Of a DNA stretch of 16,528 nt, positions 1 through 7,423 are shown in pieces. Positions within the stretch are counted from its first letter, which is position 1. Each line of letters opens with the position of its first letter. Source of the stretch: CAYJAZ01 sp964371865 (GTDB lineage Bacteria; Desulfobacterota; Desulfovibrionia; Desulfovibrionales; Desulfovibrionaceae); the NCBI GenBank assembly GCA_964371865.1, contig CAYJOR010000056.1, forward strand, positions 1-16,528, written 5' to 3'. The position numbers and the translations under genes were made by a program. The notes below the pieces were generated by a model, which was given only the letters and a program-made list of their open reading frames with translations, did no database searches and was not told where the DNA came from.

Positions 1-651
1 CCTGGTGACGTTTTCTACTTACACTCACGTCTTCTTGAACGTGCTGCGAAGTTGTCAGACGAACTAGGTGCAGGTTCATTAACAGCACTTCCTGTTATTG
101 AAACTCAAGCAGGTGACGTTTCAGCATATATTCCTACAAACGTAATTTCTATTACGGATGGTCAGGTGTTCTTGGAATCTAGCTTATTCAACTCAGGTAA
201 CCGTCCTGCTATCAACGTTGGTATTTCTGTATCACGTGTTGGTGGTGCCGCTCAGATTAAAGCTATGAAACAAGTTGCCGGTACACTCCGTCTTGATCTT
301 GCTCAATACCGCGAAATGGCAGCATTTGCGCAGTTCGGTTCAGATCTTGATGCGTCTACAAAAAGAACATTGGATAGGGGTGCTCGTCTTACAGAATTAC
401 TAAAACAACCACAATACGCTCCAATGCCTGTTGAAGAACAAGTTGTATCATTGTATACAGCTACTCGCGGACATATGGACGATATTGAAGTTGCTAAAAT
501 TCTTCCTTTTGAAAAAGGGCTTATTGAATATTTACGTTCAGCTAAAGCTGATATCCTAACAGATATCGCTGAGAAAAAAGCTCTTGATAAAGACATTGAA
601 GCACGTATTGTTGATGCAGTGAAAGAATTCAAGGTAACTTTTAAGGCATAG
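1..651 (+). CDS. atpA: F1 ATP synthase subunit alpha, C-terminal part (5' end outside window)
   Basis: Non-catalytic nucleotide-binding subunit of the F1 head of ATP synthase. Frame 1 is open from base 1, and the first residues read PGDVFYLHSRLLERAAK, a signature of the alpha subunit. About 216 residues remain, against roughly 500 for a complete AtpA, so the N-terminal barrel and the P-loop lie upstream of the window. The segment SVSRVGGAAQ (Arg codon at 235-237) carries the arginine finger that alpha contributes to the catalytic site on beta. The rest is the C-terminal helical domain. The stop at 649-651 is followed nine bases later by atpG, with a Shine-Dalgarno in between, as expected for one atp operon. 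Arg codons are nearly all CGT/CGC, typical of a highly expressed gene. Identity is very secure. Confidence 0.97.
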   Translation, partial: PGDVFYLHSRLLERAAKLSDELGAGSLTALPVIETQAGDVSAYIPTNVISITDGQVFLESSLFNSGNRPAINVGISVSRVGGAAQIKAMKQVAGTLRLDLAQYREMAAFAQFGSDLDASTKRTLDRGARLTELLKQPQYAPMPVEEQVVSLYTATRGHMDDIEVAKILPFEKGLIEYLRSAKADILTDIAEKKALDKDIEARIVDAVKEFKVTFKA

Positions 652-660
652 GGGGAAAAT

Positions 661-1536
661 ATGCCCTCTTTAAAAGATGTTAAAACGCAGATAGTCGGCG
701 TAAAGAAGACTAAACAGATTACTAAAGCAATGAATATGGTTGCTTCTAGTAAACTGCGTGGAGCACAAAACAGAATTGAAAAATTCCGTCCTTATGCGGA
801 TAAATTCGGTCAAATGCTTCATGAGGTTTCAACAAGAGCCGGTGATTCCGCTCACCCTTTATTAGAAGTTCGTGAAGAAGTTAAAACAGTTTGTATCGTT
901 TTAAACACGTCTGATAGAGGTTTGTGTGGTGCTTTTAATATAAATATCATAAACATCGCAATGGACGTTGCTAAAGAACAAACAAAATTAGGACGTAAAG
1001 TTCAATTTATAGTTGTTGGTAAAAAAGCAAGAGATGCTGTTGTGAAAGCTGGATATGATATTTTGGAATCATTCGTAGATGTTATGAACGATTTCACATT
1101 TACCCTAGCAACACACATTGGTGAGTCACTCATCAAATTATATGAAAATAAAGAGATTGATGAAGTATATGTCATCTACGGACTTTTCGTACACGTTGCA
1201 AAACAAATTCCTGAAACCATGCTTCTTCTCCCGGTAAAACCAGTAGGTGACACCGATGAAGATCACGCTAGCGAAGTAGAATATGTCTACGAACCTAACG
1301 AAAATGCAATCTTGAATGAACTTTTGCCTAAATATGTGAACTGTCAAATCTTCCGTGCATTACTTGACACATCAGCATCTGAAAATGCTGCTCGTATGAC
1401 TGCAATGGATAACGCGACACGTAACTGTGACGATATGATTAAATCTCTCACCCTTCTTTATAACAAAACGCGTCAAGCAACAATCACAGCAGAGCTCGTG
1501 GACATCGTTGGTGGTGTTGAAGCTCTTAATGGTTAA
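661..1536 (+). CDS. atpG: F1 ATP synthase subunit gamma (central rotor shaft)
   Basis: Gamma is the rotating shaft inside the alpha3beta3 ring; it couples proton flow through Fo to ATP synthesis. The 291-residue product has the usual family length. The N-terminal helix begins MPSLKDVKTQIVGVKKTKQI and runs into KAMNMVASSKLRGAQ. The SDRGLCGAFN motif sits in the central Rossmann-like domain. The C-terminal helix contains ENAARMTAMDNATRNCDDMI and ends near ITAELVDIVGG, all hallmarks of gamma. The ATG at 661 is preceded by a purine-rich AGGGGGA. It lies between atpA (9-base gap) and atpD (43-base gap) in the canonical A-G-D-C order, so it is translated from the same operon mRNA. Confidence 0.97.
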   Translation: MPSLKDVKTQIVGVKKTKQITKAMNMVASSKLRGAQNRIEKFRPYADKFGQMLHEVSTRAGDSAHPLLEVREEVKTVCIVLNTSDRGLCGAFNINIINIAMDVAKEQTKLGRKVQFIVVGKKARDAVVKAGYDILESFVDVMNDFTFTLATHIGESLIKLYENKEIDEVYVIYGLFVHVAKQIPETMLLLPVKPVGDTDEDHASEVEYVYEPNENAILNELLPKYVNCQIFRALLDTSASENAARMTAMDNATRNCDDMIKSLTLLYNKTRQATITAELVDIVGGVEALNG

Positions 1537-1579
1537 TTGACGGAGTTGTATAGATTAACTTTATAAGGAGTAGCCCGAA

Positions 1580-2995
1580 ATGACTCAAGCTAAAGGTCAT
1601 ATCGTTCAGGTTATTGGTGCTGTTGTTGATATAGCATTTCCGGAAGGAAACCTACCAAATATCCTCAACGCACTTCAAATAAACAATCCAAATAACGTTG
1701 ATGCACCAGAACTTATCTGTGAAGTTGCACAACACCTTGGTAATAACGTTGTACGTACAATCGCGATGGACTCAACAGACGGTCTCGTTCGCGGAATGGA
1801 AGCAGTAGATACAGGCAACCCAATTATGACTCCAGTAGGTAAAGCTGCTGTTGGTCGTATCTTGAACGTTGTTGGTCGCCCAGTTGATGGTCTTGGACCA
1901 ATCAATGCTGAAAAGTTCTATCCTATTCACCGTGAAGCACCAGAATTCACAGATTTGAATACTTCAGTTGAACTTCTCGAAACAGGTATCAAAGTTGTTG
2001 ACTTACTTGTACCATTCCCTAAAGGTGGTAAAATTGGTCTCTTCGGTGGTGCTGGTGTTGGTAAAACAGTTGTTCTTCTTGAACTTATCAACAACATTGC
2101 TAAACAACACGGTGGTTCTTCAGTATTCGCCGGTGTTGGTGAGCGTACTCGTGAAGGTAACGACTTGTATCACGAACTTAAAGACGCTGGCGTTTTGGAA
2201 CGTGCTACACTTGTTTACGGTCAGATGAATGAGCCTCCGGGAGCTCGTGCACGTGTTGCGTTGACTGCTCTTGCTTGTGCGGAATATTTCCGTGACGAAG
2301 AAAACCAAGACGTTCTTCTCTTCATCGATAACATCTTCCGTTTTACACAGGCTGGTTCAGAAGTGTCTGCACTTCTTGGTCGTATGCCATCAGCGGTTGG
2401 TTATCAACCAACTCTTGGTACTGACCTTGGTGCGCTTCAAGAACGTATTACATCTACAACTAAAGGTTCAATCACATCAGTTCAGGCTGTTTACGTGCCT
2501 GCCGATGACTTGACTGACCCTGCTCCTGCTACTACATTTGCTCACTTAGATGGTACACTCGTTCTTTCACGTCAAATTGCTGAACTTGGTATTTATCCTG
2601 CGGTTGATCCACTTGACTCTACCTCACGTATTCTTGATCCACTCGTAGTTGGTGAAGAACACTATGGTATTGCACGTGAAGTTCAACAAATTCTTCAAAA
2701 ATACAAAGACTTGCAAGATATCATCGCAATTCTTGGTATGGACGAACTTTCTGACGATGATAAGGTTATTGTTAACCGTGCTCGTCGTATCCAACGTTTC
2801 TTGTCACAACCATTCCACGTTGCAGAAACATTTACTGGCACCCCAGGTGTTTACGTAAAACTAGAAGATACAATTCGTTCATTCAAAGCAATCCTCGCTG
2901 GTGAATATGATCACCTTGCTGAAAATGATTTCTACATGGTAGGAAGCATTGACGATGCGATTGCAAGATATAATGCACGTCAGGAATCAAAGTAG
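1580..2995 (+). CDS. atpD: F1 ATP synthase subunit beta (catalytic)
   Basis: Catalytic subunit of F1, forming ATP from ADP and phosphate on the cytoplasmic face of the membrane. The product is 471 residues, the normal length. The Walker A motif GGAGVGKT is at residues 156-163. The segment GVGERTREGND contains the catalytic glutamate (E188) and the following arginine (R189). LLFIDNIFRFTQAGSEVSALLGRMPS is the Walker B and DELSEED-side region split by conserved turns, and the C-terminal part includes LDSTSRILDP. AAGGAG at 1565-1570 lies nine bases before the ATG. The gene overlaps nothing, and atpC starts 7 bases after its stop. Codon use is strongly biased to CGT, GGT and CTT, as for other abundant proteins. 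No catalytic residue appears altered. Confidence 0.98.
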   Translation: MTQAKGHIVQVIGAVVDIAFPEGNLPNILNALQINNPNNVDAPELICEVAQHLGNNVVRTIAMDSTDGLVRGMEAVDTGNPIMTPVGKAAVGRILNVVGRPVDGLGPINAEKFYPIHREAPEFTDLNTSVELLETGIKVVDLLVPFPKGGKIGLFGGAGVGKTVVLLELINNIAKQHGGSSVFAGVGERTREGNDLYHELKDAGVLERATLVYGQMNEPPGARARVALTALACAEYFRDEENQDVLLFIDNIFRFTQAGSEVSALLGRMPSAVGYQPTLGTDLGALQERITSTTKGSITSVQAVYVPADDLTDPAPATTFAHLDGTLVLSRQIAELGIYPAVDPLDSTSRILDPLVVGEEHYGIAREVQQILQKYKDLQDIIAILGMDELSDDDKVIVNRARRIQRFLSQPFHVAETFTGTPGVYVKLEDTIRSFKAILAGEYDHLAENDFYMVGSIDDAIARYNARQESK

Positions 2996-3002
2996 GTGAA
3001 CT

Positions 3003-3413
3003 ATGAAAAGCCTGCACATTGAAATAGTCACTCCTGATAAAATTGTGTTATCAACCGAAGTTGAATACGTTGGAGCACCAGGAATTGATGGACAAATCGG
3101 TATTATGCCGAACCACATTCCTTTGCTAACAGCTCTTTCAGTTGGTGGTTTACACATTGTTAAAGATGGAAAAACGCAGTGGGCTTTCATTTCCGGTGGC
3201 TTTTTAGAAGTTGCAGGAAATATGGTTTCAGTGCTTGCTGAGTCAGCAGAACTTGCTGAAGATATTGATACAGCTCGTGCTGAATCTGCGAGAAAACGTG
3301 CCGAAGATTTTATCAATTGCGTTCTTTGTGAAGGTGTTGATAGTGCTCGTGCTCGTAAAGCTCGTAACCGTGCAGACGCCCGTTTGCAACTTGCTGCTTT
3401 ATTAAAGAAGTAG
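3003..3413 (+). CDS. atpC: F1 ATP synthase subunit epsilon
   Basis: Epsilon joins gamma to the c-ring and in many bacteria regulates ATP hydrolysis through its C-terminal helices. The 136-residue product begins MKSLHIEIVTPDKIVLSTEV and continues through GAPGIDGQIGIMPNHIPLLT, the standard N-terminal beta sandwich (about residues 1-85). ISGGFLEVAGNMVSVLAESAE follows the family pattern. The rest is helical and ends in ARKARNRADARLQLA. AGGTGA just before the ATG overlaps the atpD stop region, consistent with coupled translation. It is the last gene of the operon and a strong terminator follows within 25 bases. Confidence 0.95.
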   Translation: MKSLHIEIVTPDKIVLSTEVEYVGAPGIDGQIGIMPNHIPLLTALSVGGLHIVKDGKTQWAFISGGFLEVAGNMVSVLAESAELAEDIDTARAESARKRAEDFINCVLCEGVDSARARKARNRADARLQLAALLKK

Positions 3414-3433
3414 TAACTTACTAAAATCAATAA

Positions 3434-3475
3434 AAAAGACAGATAGGGTTCACCTTATCTGTCTTTTACTTTTTA
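3434..3475 (+). terminator. Intrinsic terminator of the atp operon
   Basis: An inverted repeat at 3434-3448 pairs with 3453-3467 (15 pairs, including one G-T wobble) around a TTCA loop. The core reads AAAAGACAGATA / TATCTGTCTTTT, and a T-rich run to 3475 follows. It starts 21 bases after the atpC stop, which sets the 3' end of the ATP synthase mRNA. Because the stem begins with A residues it could also terminate weakly on the opposite strand, but no minus-strand gene reads into it. Confidence 0.9.
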
Positions 3476-3498
3476 TAAAAACAAATGAGAAGCTAACT

Positions 3499-4299
3499 AT
3501 GATAGTATCAAAATCTCTTTCCGGACAAAGGCTAGATGTTGCTCTTGCTGAACACGAAGAATGTAACAATCTTGGACTTCGCGCACGTAAAAGATTATGT
3601 GAACGCAAATGTGTCTACGTGAATGGAATGCAACGAGACTCAAAACATAAGGTATTTGAAGGACAAAAAATTACAATCATAGATAATCAAGTTCAACCTG
3701 AATTAGCCTCATTAAATATTTTAAAAGAAGATGATAATTTTATTGCTTTCTTTAAGGAAAGTGGAGTTCCTACAGCATCGCTTAGTGGCGCCTTAGATAA
3801 TTCACTGGAAAAAGCTATACTTGAAAAATATCCTGATGTTGTCTTACTTAATAGGCTTGATACTCTTACAAGCGGTATCGTATTGTGTGCTAAACATGAA
3901 GATGCACTTGAAGAGTGGAAAGACGCGCAAGATTATCGTAAAATTAAAAAGAAATATCATGCTTTAGTTGAGGGCGAACTCGATGAAGAGCAGAGTATAA
4001 AATCAAAAATTGATTTATCTAAAAATAAAGTAAAAGCTCTTCTTATCGAGGATTTTGATTATGCTCGCTATACTGATGTAAAACCACTCTCGTATGAAAA
4101 TGGTAATACTTTAGTTGAGTGTACAATTTATAAAGGAGTTCGACATCAGATTCGTGCGCATCTTTCTAGTATAGGTCACCCTCTTGTTGGGGATACTCTT
4201 TACGGCGCAGATGAAAATGAAAAAGGCTTTTACTTGTTTCACTATAAACTAGAATCAAATTTGTTTAGTGTAGAGTGTGAAACAAAAATAAATTCATAG
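3499..4299 (+). CDS. RluA-family RNA pseudouridine synthase
   Basis: Predicted to isomerise uridine to pseudouridine in rRNA or tRNA. The 266-residue product begins with an S4-like RNA-binding segment (about residues 7-60, with RKRLCERKCVYVNG), then the RluA catalytic domain. The motif NRLDTLTSGIVL holds the catalytic Asp at D121; many relatives have RLDRGTSG, so the Arg after the Asp is Thr here. GVRHQIRAHLSSIGHPLVGD at 213-232 is the second conserved block. The ATG at 3499 has a modest GAGAAG upstream. It lies alone between the atp terminator and the convergent membrane-fusion gene, so its promoter is probably within 3468-3498 (TATAAA at 3474-3479). The exact RNA target cannot be read from the sequence, so no specific Rlu name is given. 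Confidence 0.88.
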   Translation: MIVSKSLSGQRLDVALAEHEECNNLGLRARKRLCERKCVYVNGMQRDSKHKVFEGQKITIIDNQVQPELASLNILKEDDNFIAFFKESGVPTASLSGALDNSLEKAILEKYPDVVLLNRLDTLTSGIVLCAKHEDALEEWKDAQDYRKIKKKYHALVEGELDEEQSIKSKIDLSKNKVKALLIEDFDYARYTDVKPLSYENGNTLVECTIYKGVRHQIRAHLSSIGHPLVGDTLYGADENEKGFYLFHYKLESNLFSVECETKINS

Positions 4300-4320
4300 T
4301 TAGCGTAGAAAAAAAATAAG

Positions 4321-5325
4321 CTAGTTGGTAATGGTAATGTTTCCAAAATCTCTTACAATATCAGAAGGAATTGCTACAGGATAGAAAATTAAATTTGCAT
4401 TTTCATCATTTCTGTAAATATCTTTAAGTATAACGTCAAAGTTTGCATTTGAACTTTTATATTTGCCTTCTAGGCCAACTTCAAGATTATTAGCATTTTC
4501 TAGTGATGTTACAACTGTGATTGGATAAGATTCTACGCTTGAAAGTGCTATCTTTATAAGTGGTTGACCTTGTATTGTTGTATCTCCAACTTGAACATAG
4601 AGTTCCGCAACAATTCCATCAATAGGTGATTTTATTTCAGTACTTGCTAAAGCTACTTTTGCATCACGTATTGTTTCTTGCCAAAATTCGGGTTGTGAAT
4701 AAAGAAGATCCGTAACTGTTTGAGATTTGATAAAGTTAGTGAGCTGTTTTTCTGCGTCGGCTCTTTTTATTGAACTATCCTCCAAACGTTTCTTTGTAGA
4801 ATCTTTCATAAGCTGTGCATTCGCTACCTCGTTAGATTTTACTTGATAGTCTTCTTTTGATATTTCAGGATTTCTCATTGCAAATTGTGCAGCGGAAAGT
4901 GTATTTGCCCAATGTGCATGCTCTAATTTTGCATTTTCTTCAGCTATACGAAGTTCTGCAATTTCGTTCTTTTTTTTGTCGATTGCAACAGCATAATCTG
5001 CGGTTACTGGAAGTTCATTTACTTGCAACCCTAAGAGAGTTGCAGCATAATTTTCTTCTGCTTTTAAAAGAGCTTCTCGAAATAAAGTATCCTCTATCTT
5101 CATTAAAGAAGCATTTTGCATTACTTTATCAAACTGTCTTGCTTGAATAGAATCTATTTTTCCTCCATAAGCAGAAAGTAGAATAGTTCCAGATAATTCA
5201 AGCTGTGCATTTTCAAACACTTGTTCATCTTTTATATTGCGCAATACAAAAAAAGCGGCTACTCCAACAAGGCATAGTATGATAATTATTTTTAATAGTT
5301 TAGATTTTTTAGAAGTTGTTTGCAT
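4321..5325 (-). CDS. HlyD-like membrane-fusion (periplasmic adaptor) protein, orphan
   Basis: Predicted inner-membrane-anchored periplasmic adaptor of the kind that links an exporter to an outer-membrane channel. The 334-residue product has a short basic N-terminus, one membrane segment at about 9-28, and a first half-lipoyl segment at about 40-80 (LSGTILLSAYGGKIDSIQ). A long charged helical hairpin spans about 84-225. The second half-lipoyl motif is STEIKSPIDGIVAELYVQVG at 228-247, and a short beta-barrel region ends at 334. The start chosen is the ATG at 5325: AAAGGAG lies eight bases upstream, and a near-consensus promoter at 5400-5372 makes the farther in-frame ATG at 5421 untranscribed. 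No transporter or outer-membrane gene adjoins it; the next gene downstream is convergent. Substrate is unknown. Confidence 0.8.
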   Translation of the reverse strand: MQTTSKKSKLLKIIIILCLVGVAAFFVLRNIKDEQVFENAQLELSGTILLSAYGGKIDSIQARQFDKVMQNASLMKIEDTLFREALLKAEENYAATLLGLQVNELPVTADYAVAIDKKKNEIAELRIAEENAKLEHAHWANTLSAAQFAMRNPEISKEDYQVKSNEVANAQLMKDSTKKRLEDSSIKRADAEKQLTNFIKSQTVTDLLYSQPEFWQETIRDAKVALASTEIKSPIDGIVAELYVQVGDTTIQGQPLIKIALSSVESYPITVVTSLENANNLEVGLEGKYKSSNANFDVILKDIYRNDENANLIFYPVAIPSDIVRDFGNITITN

Positions 5326-5371
5326 TTTGTAATCTCCTTTCGAGATCAAACAGTTATATTTTACGCATATA

Positions 5372-5400
5372 ATTTTATCAATTATAGAGTGTAATGTCAA
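5372..5400 (-). promoter_or_regulatory. Sigma-70-type promoter of the membrane-fusion gene
   Basis: Read on the minus strand, TTGACA (5400-5395) is separated by exactly 17 bases from TAAAAT (5377-5372), a 6/6 and 5/6 match to the consensus. It would start transcription near 5365, giving a leader of about 40 bases to the ATG at 5325. An inverted repeat ATAATT-N5-AATTAT (5369-5385) overlaps the -10 and might be an operator, though in such AT-rich DNA it could be chance. Confidence 0.75.
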
Positions 5401-5512
5401 TACAGACAAAAATTTGTACAAATTAGAAAATTTTTTCGAGTAGAAATAAGGCTTTATTTTTTGCTAAAAAGGTGCTATAAAAAAAGAGTATAATAACGCT
5501 CTAGAGGTACAT

Positions 5513-6160
5513 ATGAAAGATTTTCCATTAAATTTACCAGTTGGTATTGACGAGGCAGGAAGAGGTGCGCTCGCAGGACCTGTAGTCAGTGCCGCAGTAG
5601 TTTTTAAAGAAGATTTTGATATTATTGGCCTTGACGACTCAAAAAAGCTTACAGCTAAAGAAAGAGCAGAATTAGCACTTGAAATTAAAGAATTTGCAAT
5701 AGGTTATGGCATTGGTATTGCTGGACAAAAACTTATAGATAAAGAAAATATTTTGCAAGCAACCCTTATATCTATGACTAGAGCATTACAAGCTTTGACT
5801 TATAGAACAAAGCAAGTTCCAACATCTTTACTTATTGATGGAAATCAAACAATTCCTATTCCTTACTTTCATATTTTCGCAAAAGATATAAAAAATCCAC
5901 CAAAACAAAAAGCTATTGTTGATGGTGATGCTCTTATTCCTGTTATTTCTGCGGCTTCAGTACTTGCAAAAGTTTTTAGAGATGAGCTTATGATAAATTT
6001 TGATAAAAGATATCCACAATATAAATTCGCTAAACACATGGGTTATGGGAGCAAAGAACATCGTGATGCTATTGTTGAGCATGGACCATCTCCTATTCAT
6101 AGACTTTCTTTCAAAGGTGTTGGGAAAACACAAATTCAAGCTTCTCTGCTTGATTTCTAG
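5513..6160 (+). CDS. rnhB: Ribonuclease HII
   Basis: Cuts the RNA strand of RNA-DNA hybrids and removes single ribonucleotides misinserted in DNA. The 215-residue product has the expected family size. GIDEAGRGALAGPVV carries the first acidic pair (D13, E14); DDSKKLTAKER is the conserved substrate-binding block. LLIDG holds D109 and VLAKVFRDEL holds D157, completing the four-acid active site. FAKHMGYGSKEH near 172-183 and GPSPIHRLSF are family landmarks. The ATG at 5513 follows AGAGGT. A perfect TATAAT at 5489-5494 is close upstream, but the best -35 (TTGCTA, 5461-5466) is 22 bases away, so the promoter is uncertain. It leads the rnhB-yraN-rsmI operon, with yraN only 3 bases downstream. Confidence 0.96.
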   Translation: MKDFPLNLPVGIDEAGRGALAGPVVSAAVVFKEDFDIIGLDDSKKLTAKERAELALEIKEFAIGYGIGIAGQKLIDKENILQATLISMTRALQALTYRTKQVPTSLLIDGNQTIPIPYFHIFAKDIKNPPKQKAIVDGDALIPVISAASVLAKVFRDELMINFDKRYPQYKFAKHMGYGSKEHRDAIVEHGPSPIHRLSFKGVGKTQIQASLLDF

Positions 6161-6163
6161 AAT

Positions 6164-6523
6164 ATGGCACACCACATTGAGCTAGGGCGTAAAGGCGAAG
6201 AAATTGCCGTTAACTATTTCAAAAAAAATAATTTTACTATTCTCGATATAAATTGGAGAGTAGAGCATTTAGAAATAGATATTATTGCAATGAAAAATGA
6301 AATTATTCACTTTATTGAAGTAAAGACTAGAAAGAAAAATTCTCTAGTGCCTGCAAGAGAAAGCTTAAGTTATAAAAAACAAAAAAATTTAGAACGTTTA
6401 GTTGAGCTTTGGTATATGAAAAACCCTCATGTTAATAATTCTGCTCAATTAGATTTTATTGCAATTTCAATGGATTCAAAAGGAGAATATACTCTTGAAT
6501 ACTTCCCAAATTATACCGTATAA
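6164..6523 (+). CDS. yraN: YraN family (UPF0102) endonuclease-like protein
   Basis: A 119-residue protein of the widespread UPF0102/YraN family, which has a PD-(D/E)XK nuclease-like fold; its cellular role is poorly defined. LGRKGEEIAVNYFKKNNFTI is the typical opening. EIDIIAMKNEIIHFIEVKTR contains the acidic D and the E-x-K of the nuclease-like core. QLDFIAISMD matches the second conserved strand. The ATG at 6164 is three bases after the rnhB stop, so translation is probably coupled. Its last 29 bases overlap the proposed rsmI start. The rnhB-yraN-rsmI order is a recurring arrangement and supports all three calls. Confidence 0.9.
   Translation: MAHHIELGRKGEEIAVNYFKKNNFTILDINWRVEHLEIDIIAMKNEIIHFIEVKTRKKNSLVPARESLSYKKQKNLERLVELWYMKNPHVNNSAQLDFIAISMDSKGEYTLEYFPNYTV
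6480..6485 (+). promoter_or_regulatory. Ribosome binding site deciding the rsmI start
   Basis: AAGGAG within the end of yraN lies nine bases before TTG at 6495. No comparable site precedes the in-frame ATG at 6459, so the TTG is the preferred rsmI start. Confidence 0.7.
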
Positions 6524-7346
6524 TAAAGGTACGCTTTTTCTTGTTGCAATGCCATTAGGAAATAGTGACGATCTTTCTATTCGTGCGCGCAACACTCTAG
6601 AAAATGTTGACTTCATTATTGCAGAAGACACAAAAAGAGCACATTTGAGCTTAGATAGAATAGGTTTGAAGAAGCCTGATATCTTTTCCTTAAACGAACA
6701 TAATGAAAAAGAAAAAACACCTCTTATTCTCAGAAAATTAGAAGAGGGAAATGATATTGCACTTATTTCTGATGCCGGTATGCCTATTATATCAGATCCA
6801 GGATATTTATTAGTTCAAGAGTGTCATGCAAATGGATATAAAGTTACTGTAATACCTGGTCCTTGTGCTCCTGTAACAGCTTTAGCAGCTTCTGGAATTG
6901 CACCTATCCCTTTTACTTTTTTAGGCTTTTTACCACGCTCTGAATCTGATATCGAAAAAACATTAGCTCCATTTTCTGCTTTACAGACATCTCTTATTTT
7001 TTTTGAGAGAAAAGATAGAGTTGCCTCTACGCTACAAGTATGCAAAAATATTTTAGGAGATAGGAAAGTTTGTATTGCTCGTGAACTTACAAAAATACAT
7101 GAAGAGTTTATTCCTTCAACTCTATCAGAAATACTAGAAGATACAAATACTCTTGACTCTCTTTTAGGTGAAATTACAATTGTACTTAGTCCTCCTACTG
7201 AAAAATCTATGTCAACACCTGAAGAAATTGACGCTTTTATTGAAGAAGAACGTGATAAAGCAAGTTCTCCGCGCAATTTGGCAAAAAGAGTGCAAGCACG
7301 CTCTATAGGTTGGAAAACTTCTGATATTTATAATAGAATATCCTAG
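6495..7346 (+). CDS. rsmI: 16S rRNA 2'-O-ribose C1402 methyltransferase RsmI
   Basis: SAM-dependent methyltransferase that modifies C1402 of 16S rRNA at the decoding centre. With the TTG start the product is 283 residues, near the usual size. KGTLFLVAMPLGNSDDLSIR at 11-30 is the opening of the SAM-binding domain. AEDTKRAHLSLDRIGL, ALISDAGMPIISDPGYLL and VTVIPGPCAPVTALAASGI are the family's signature blocks. The C-terminal helix includes SPRNLAKRVQARSIGWKTSD. The start is set by AAGGAG at 6480-6485; extending to ATG 6459 would add 12 residues lacking similarity to the usual N-terminus. It overlaps yraN by 29 bases and ends the operon just before a strong terminator. Confidence 0.93.
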   Translation: MNTSQIIPYNKGTLFLVAMPLGNSDDLSIRARNTLENVDFIIAEDTKRAHLSLDRIGLKKPDIFSLNEHNEKEKTPLILRKLEEGNDIALISDAGMPIISDPGYLLVQECHANGYKVTVIPGPCAPVTALAASGIAPIPFTFLGFLPRSESDIEKTLAPFSALQTSLIFFERKDRVASTLQVCKNILGDRKVCIARELTKIHEEFIPSTLSEILEDTNTLDSLLGEITIVLSPPTEKSMSTPEEIDAFIEEERDKASSPRNLAKRVQARSIGWKTSDIYNRIS

Positions 7347-7365
7347 ATAATATTATAAAATTGAT

Positions 7366-7405
7366 AAAAGGGAATAAGAAAGTTTTTTCTTATTCCCTTT
7401 TTTTT
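7366..7405 (+). terminator. Intrinsic terminator after rsmI, probably bidirectional
   Basis: A perfect 16-pair stem (7366-7381 with 7386-7401; core AAAAGGGAATAAGAAA) closes on a GTTT loop, and the T run extends to 7405. It lies 20 bases beyond the rsmI stop. On the minus strand it lies 23 bases past the end of the lysine-exporter gene and ends in TTTT from the opposite arm, so it probably stops both convergent transcripts. Confidence 0.9.
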
Positions 7406-7423
7406 ATGAACTAAATGATAGAA

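Noticed and set aside
2987..3430. 147-codon minus-strand open frame opposite atpC
   Set aside because: It mirrors atpC, whose protein is unmistakable; its own product has composition typical of an antisense shadow.
5326..5421. N-terminal extension of the membrane-fusion protein to ATG 5421
   Set aside because: The near-consensus promoter (5400-5372) lies inside the extension and a strong AAAGGAG precedes ATG 5325.
6824..7276. 150-codon minus-strand open frame opposite rsmI
   Set aside because: It is a Ser-rich shadow of the rsmI frame with no recognisable motif.
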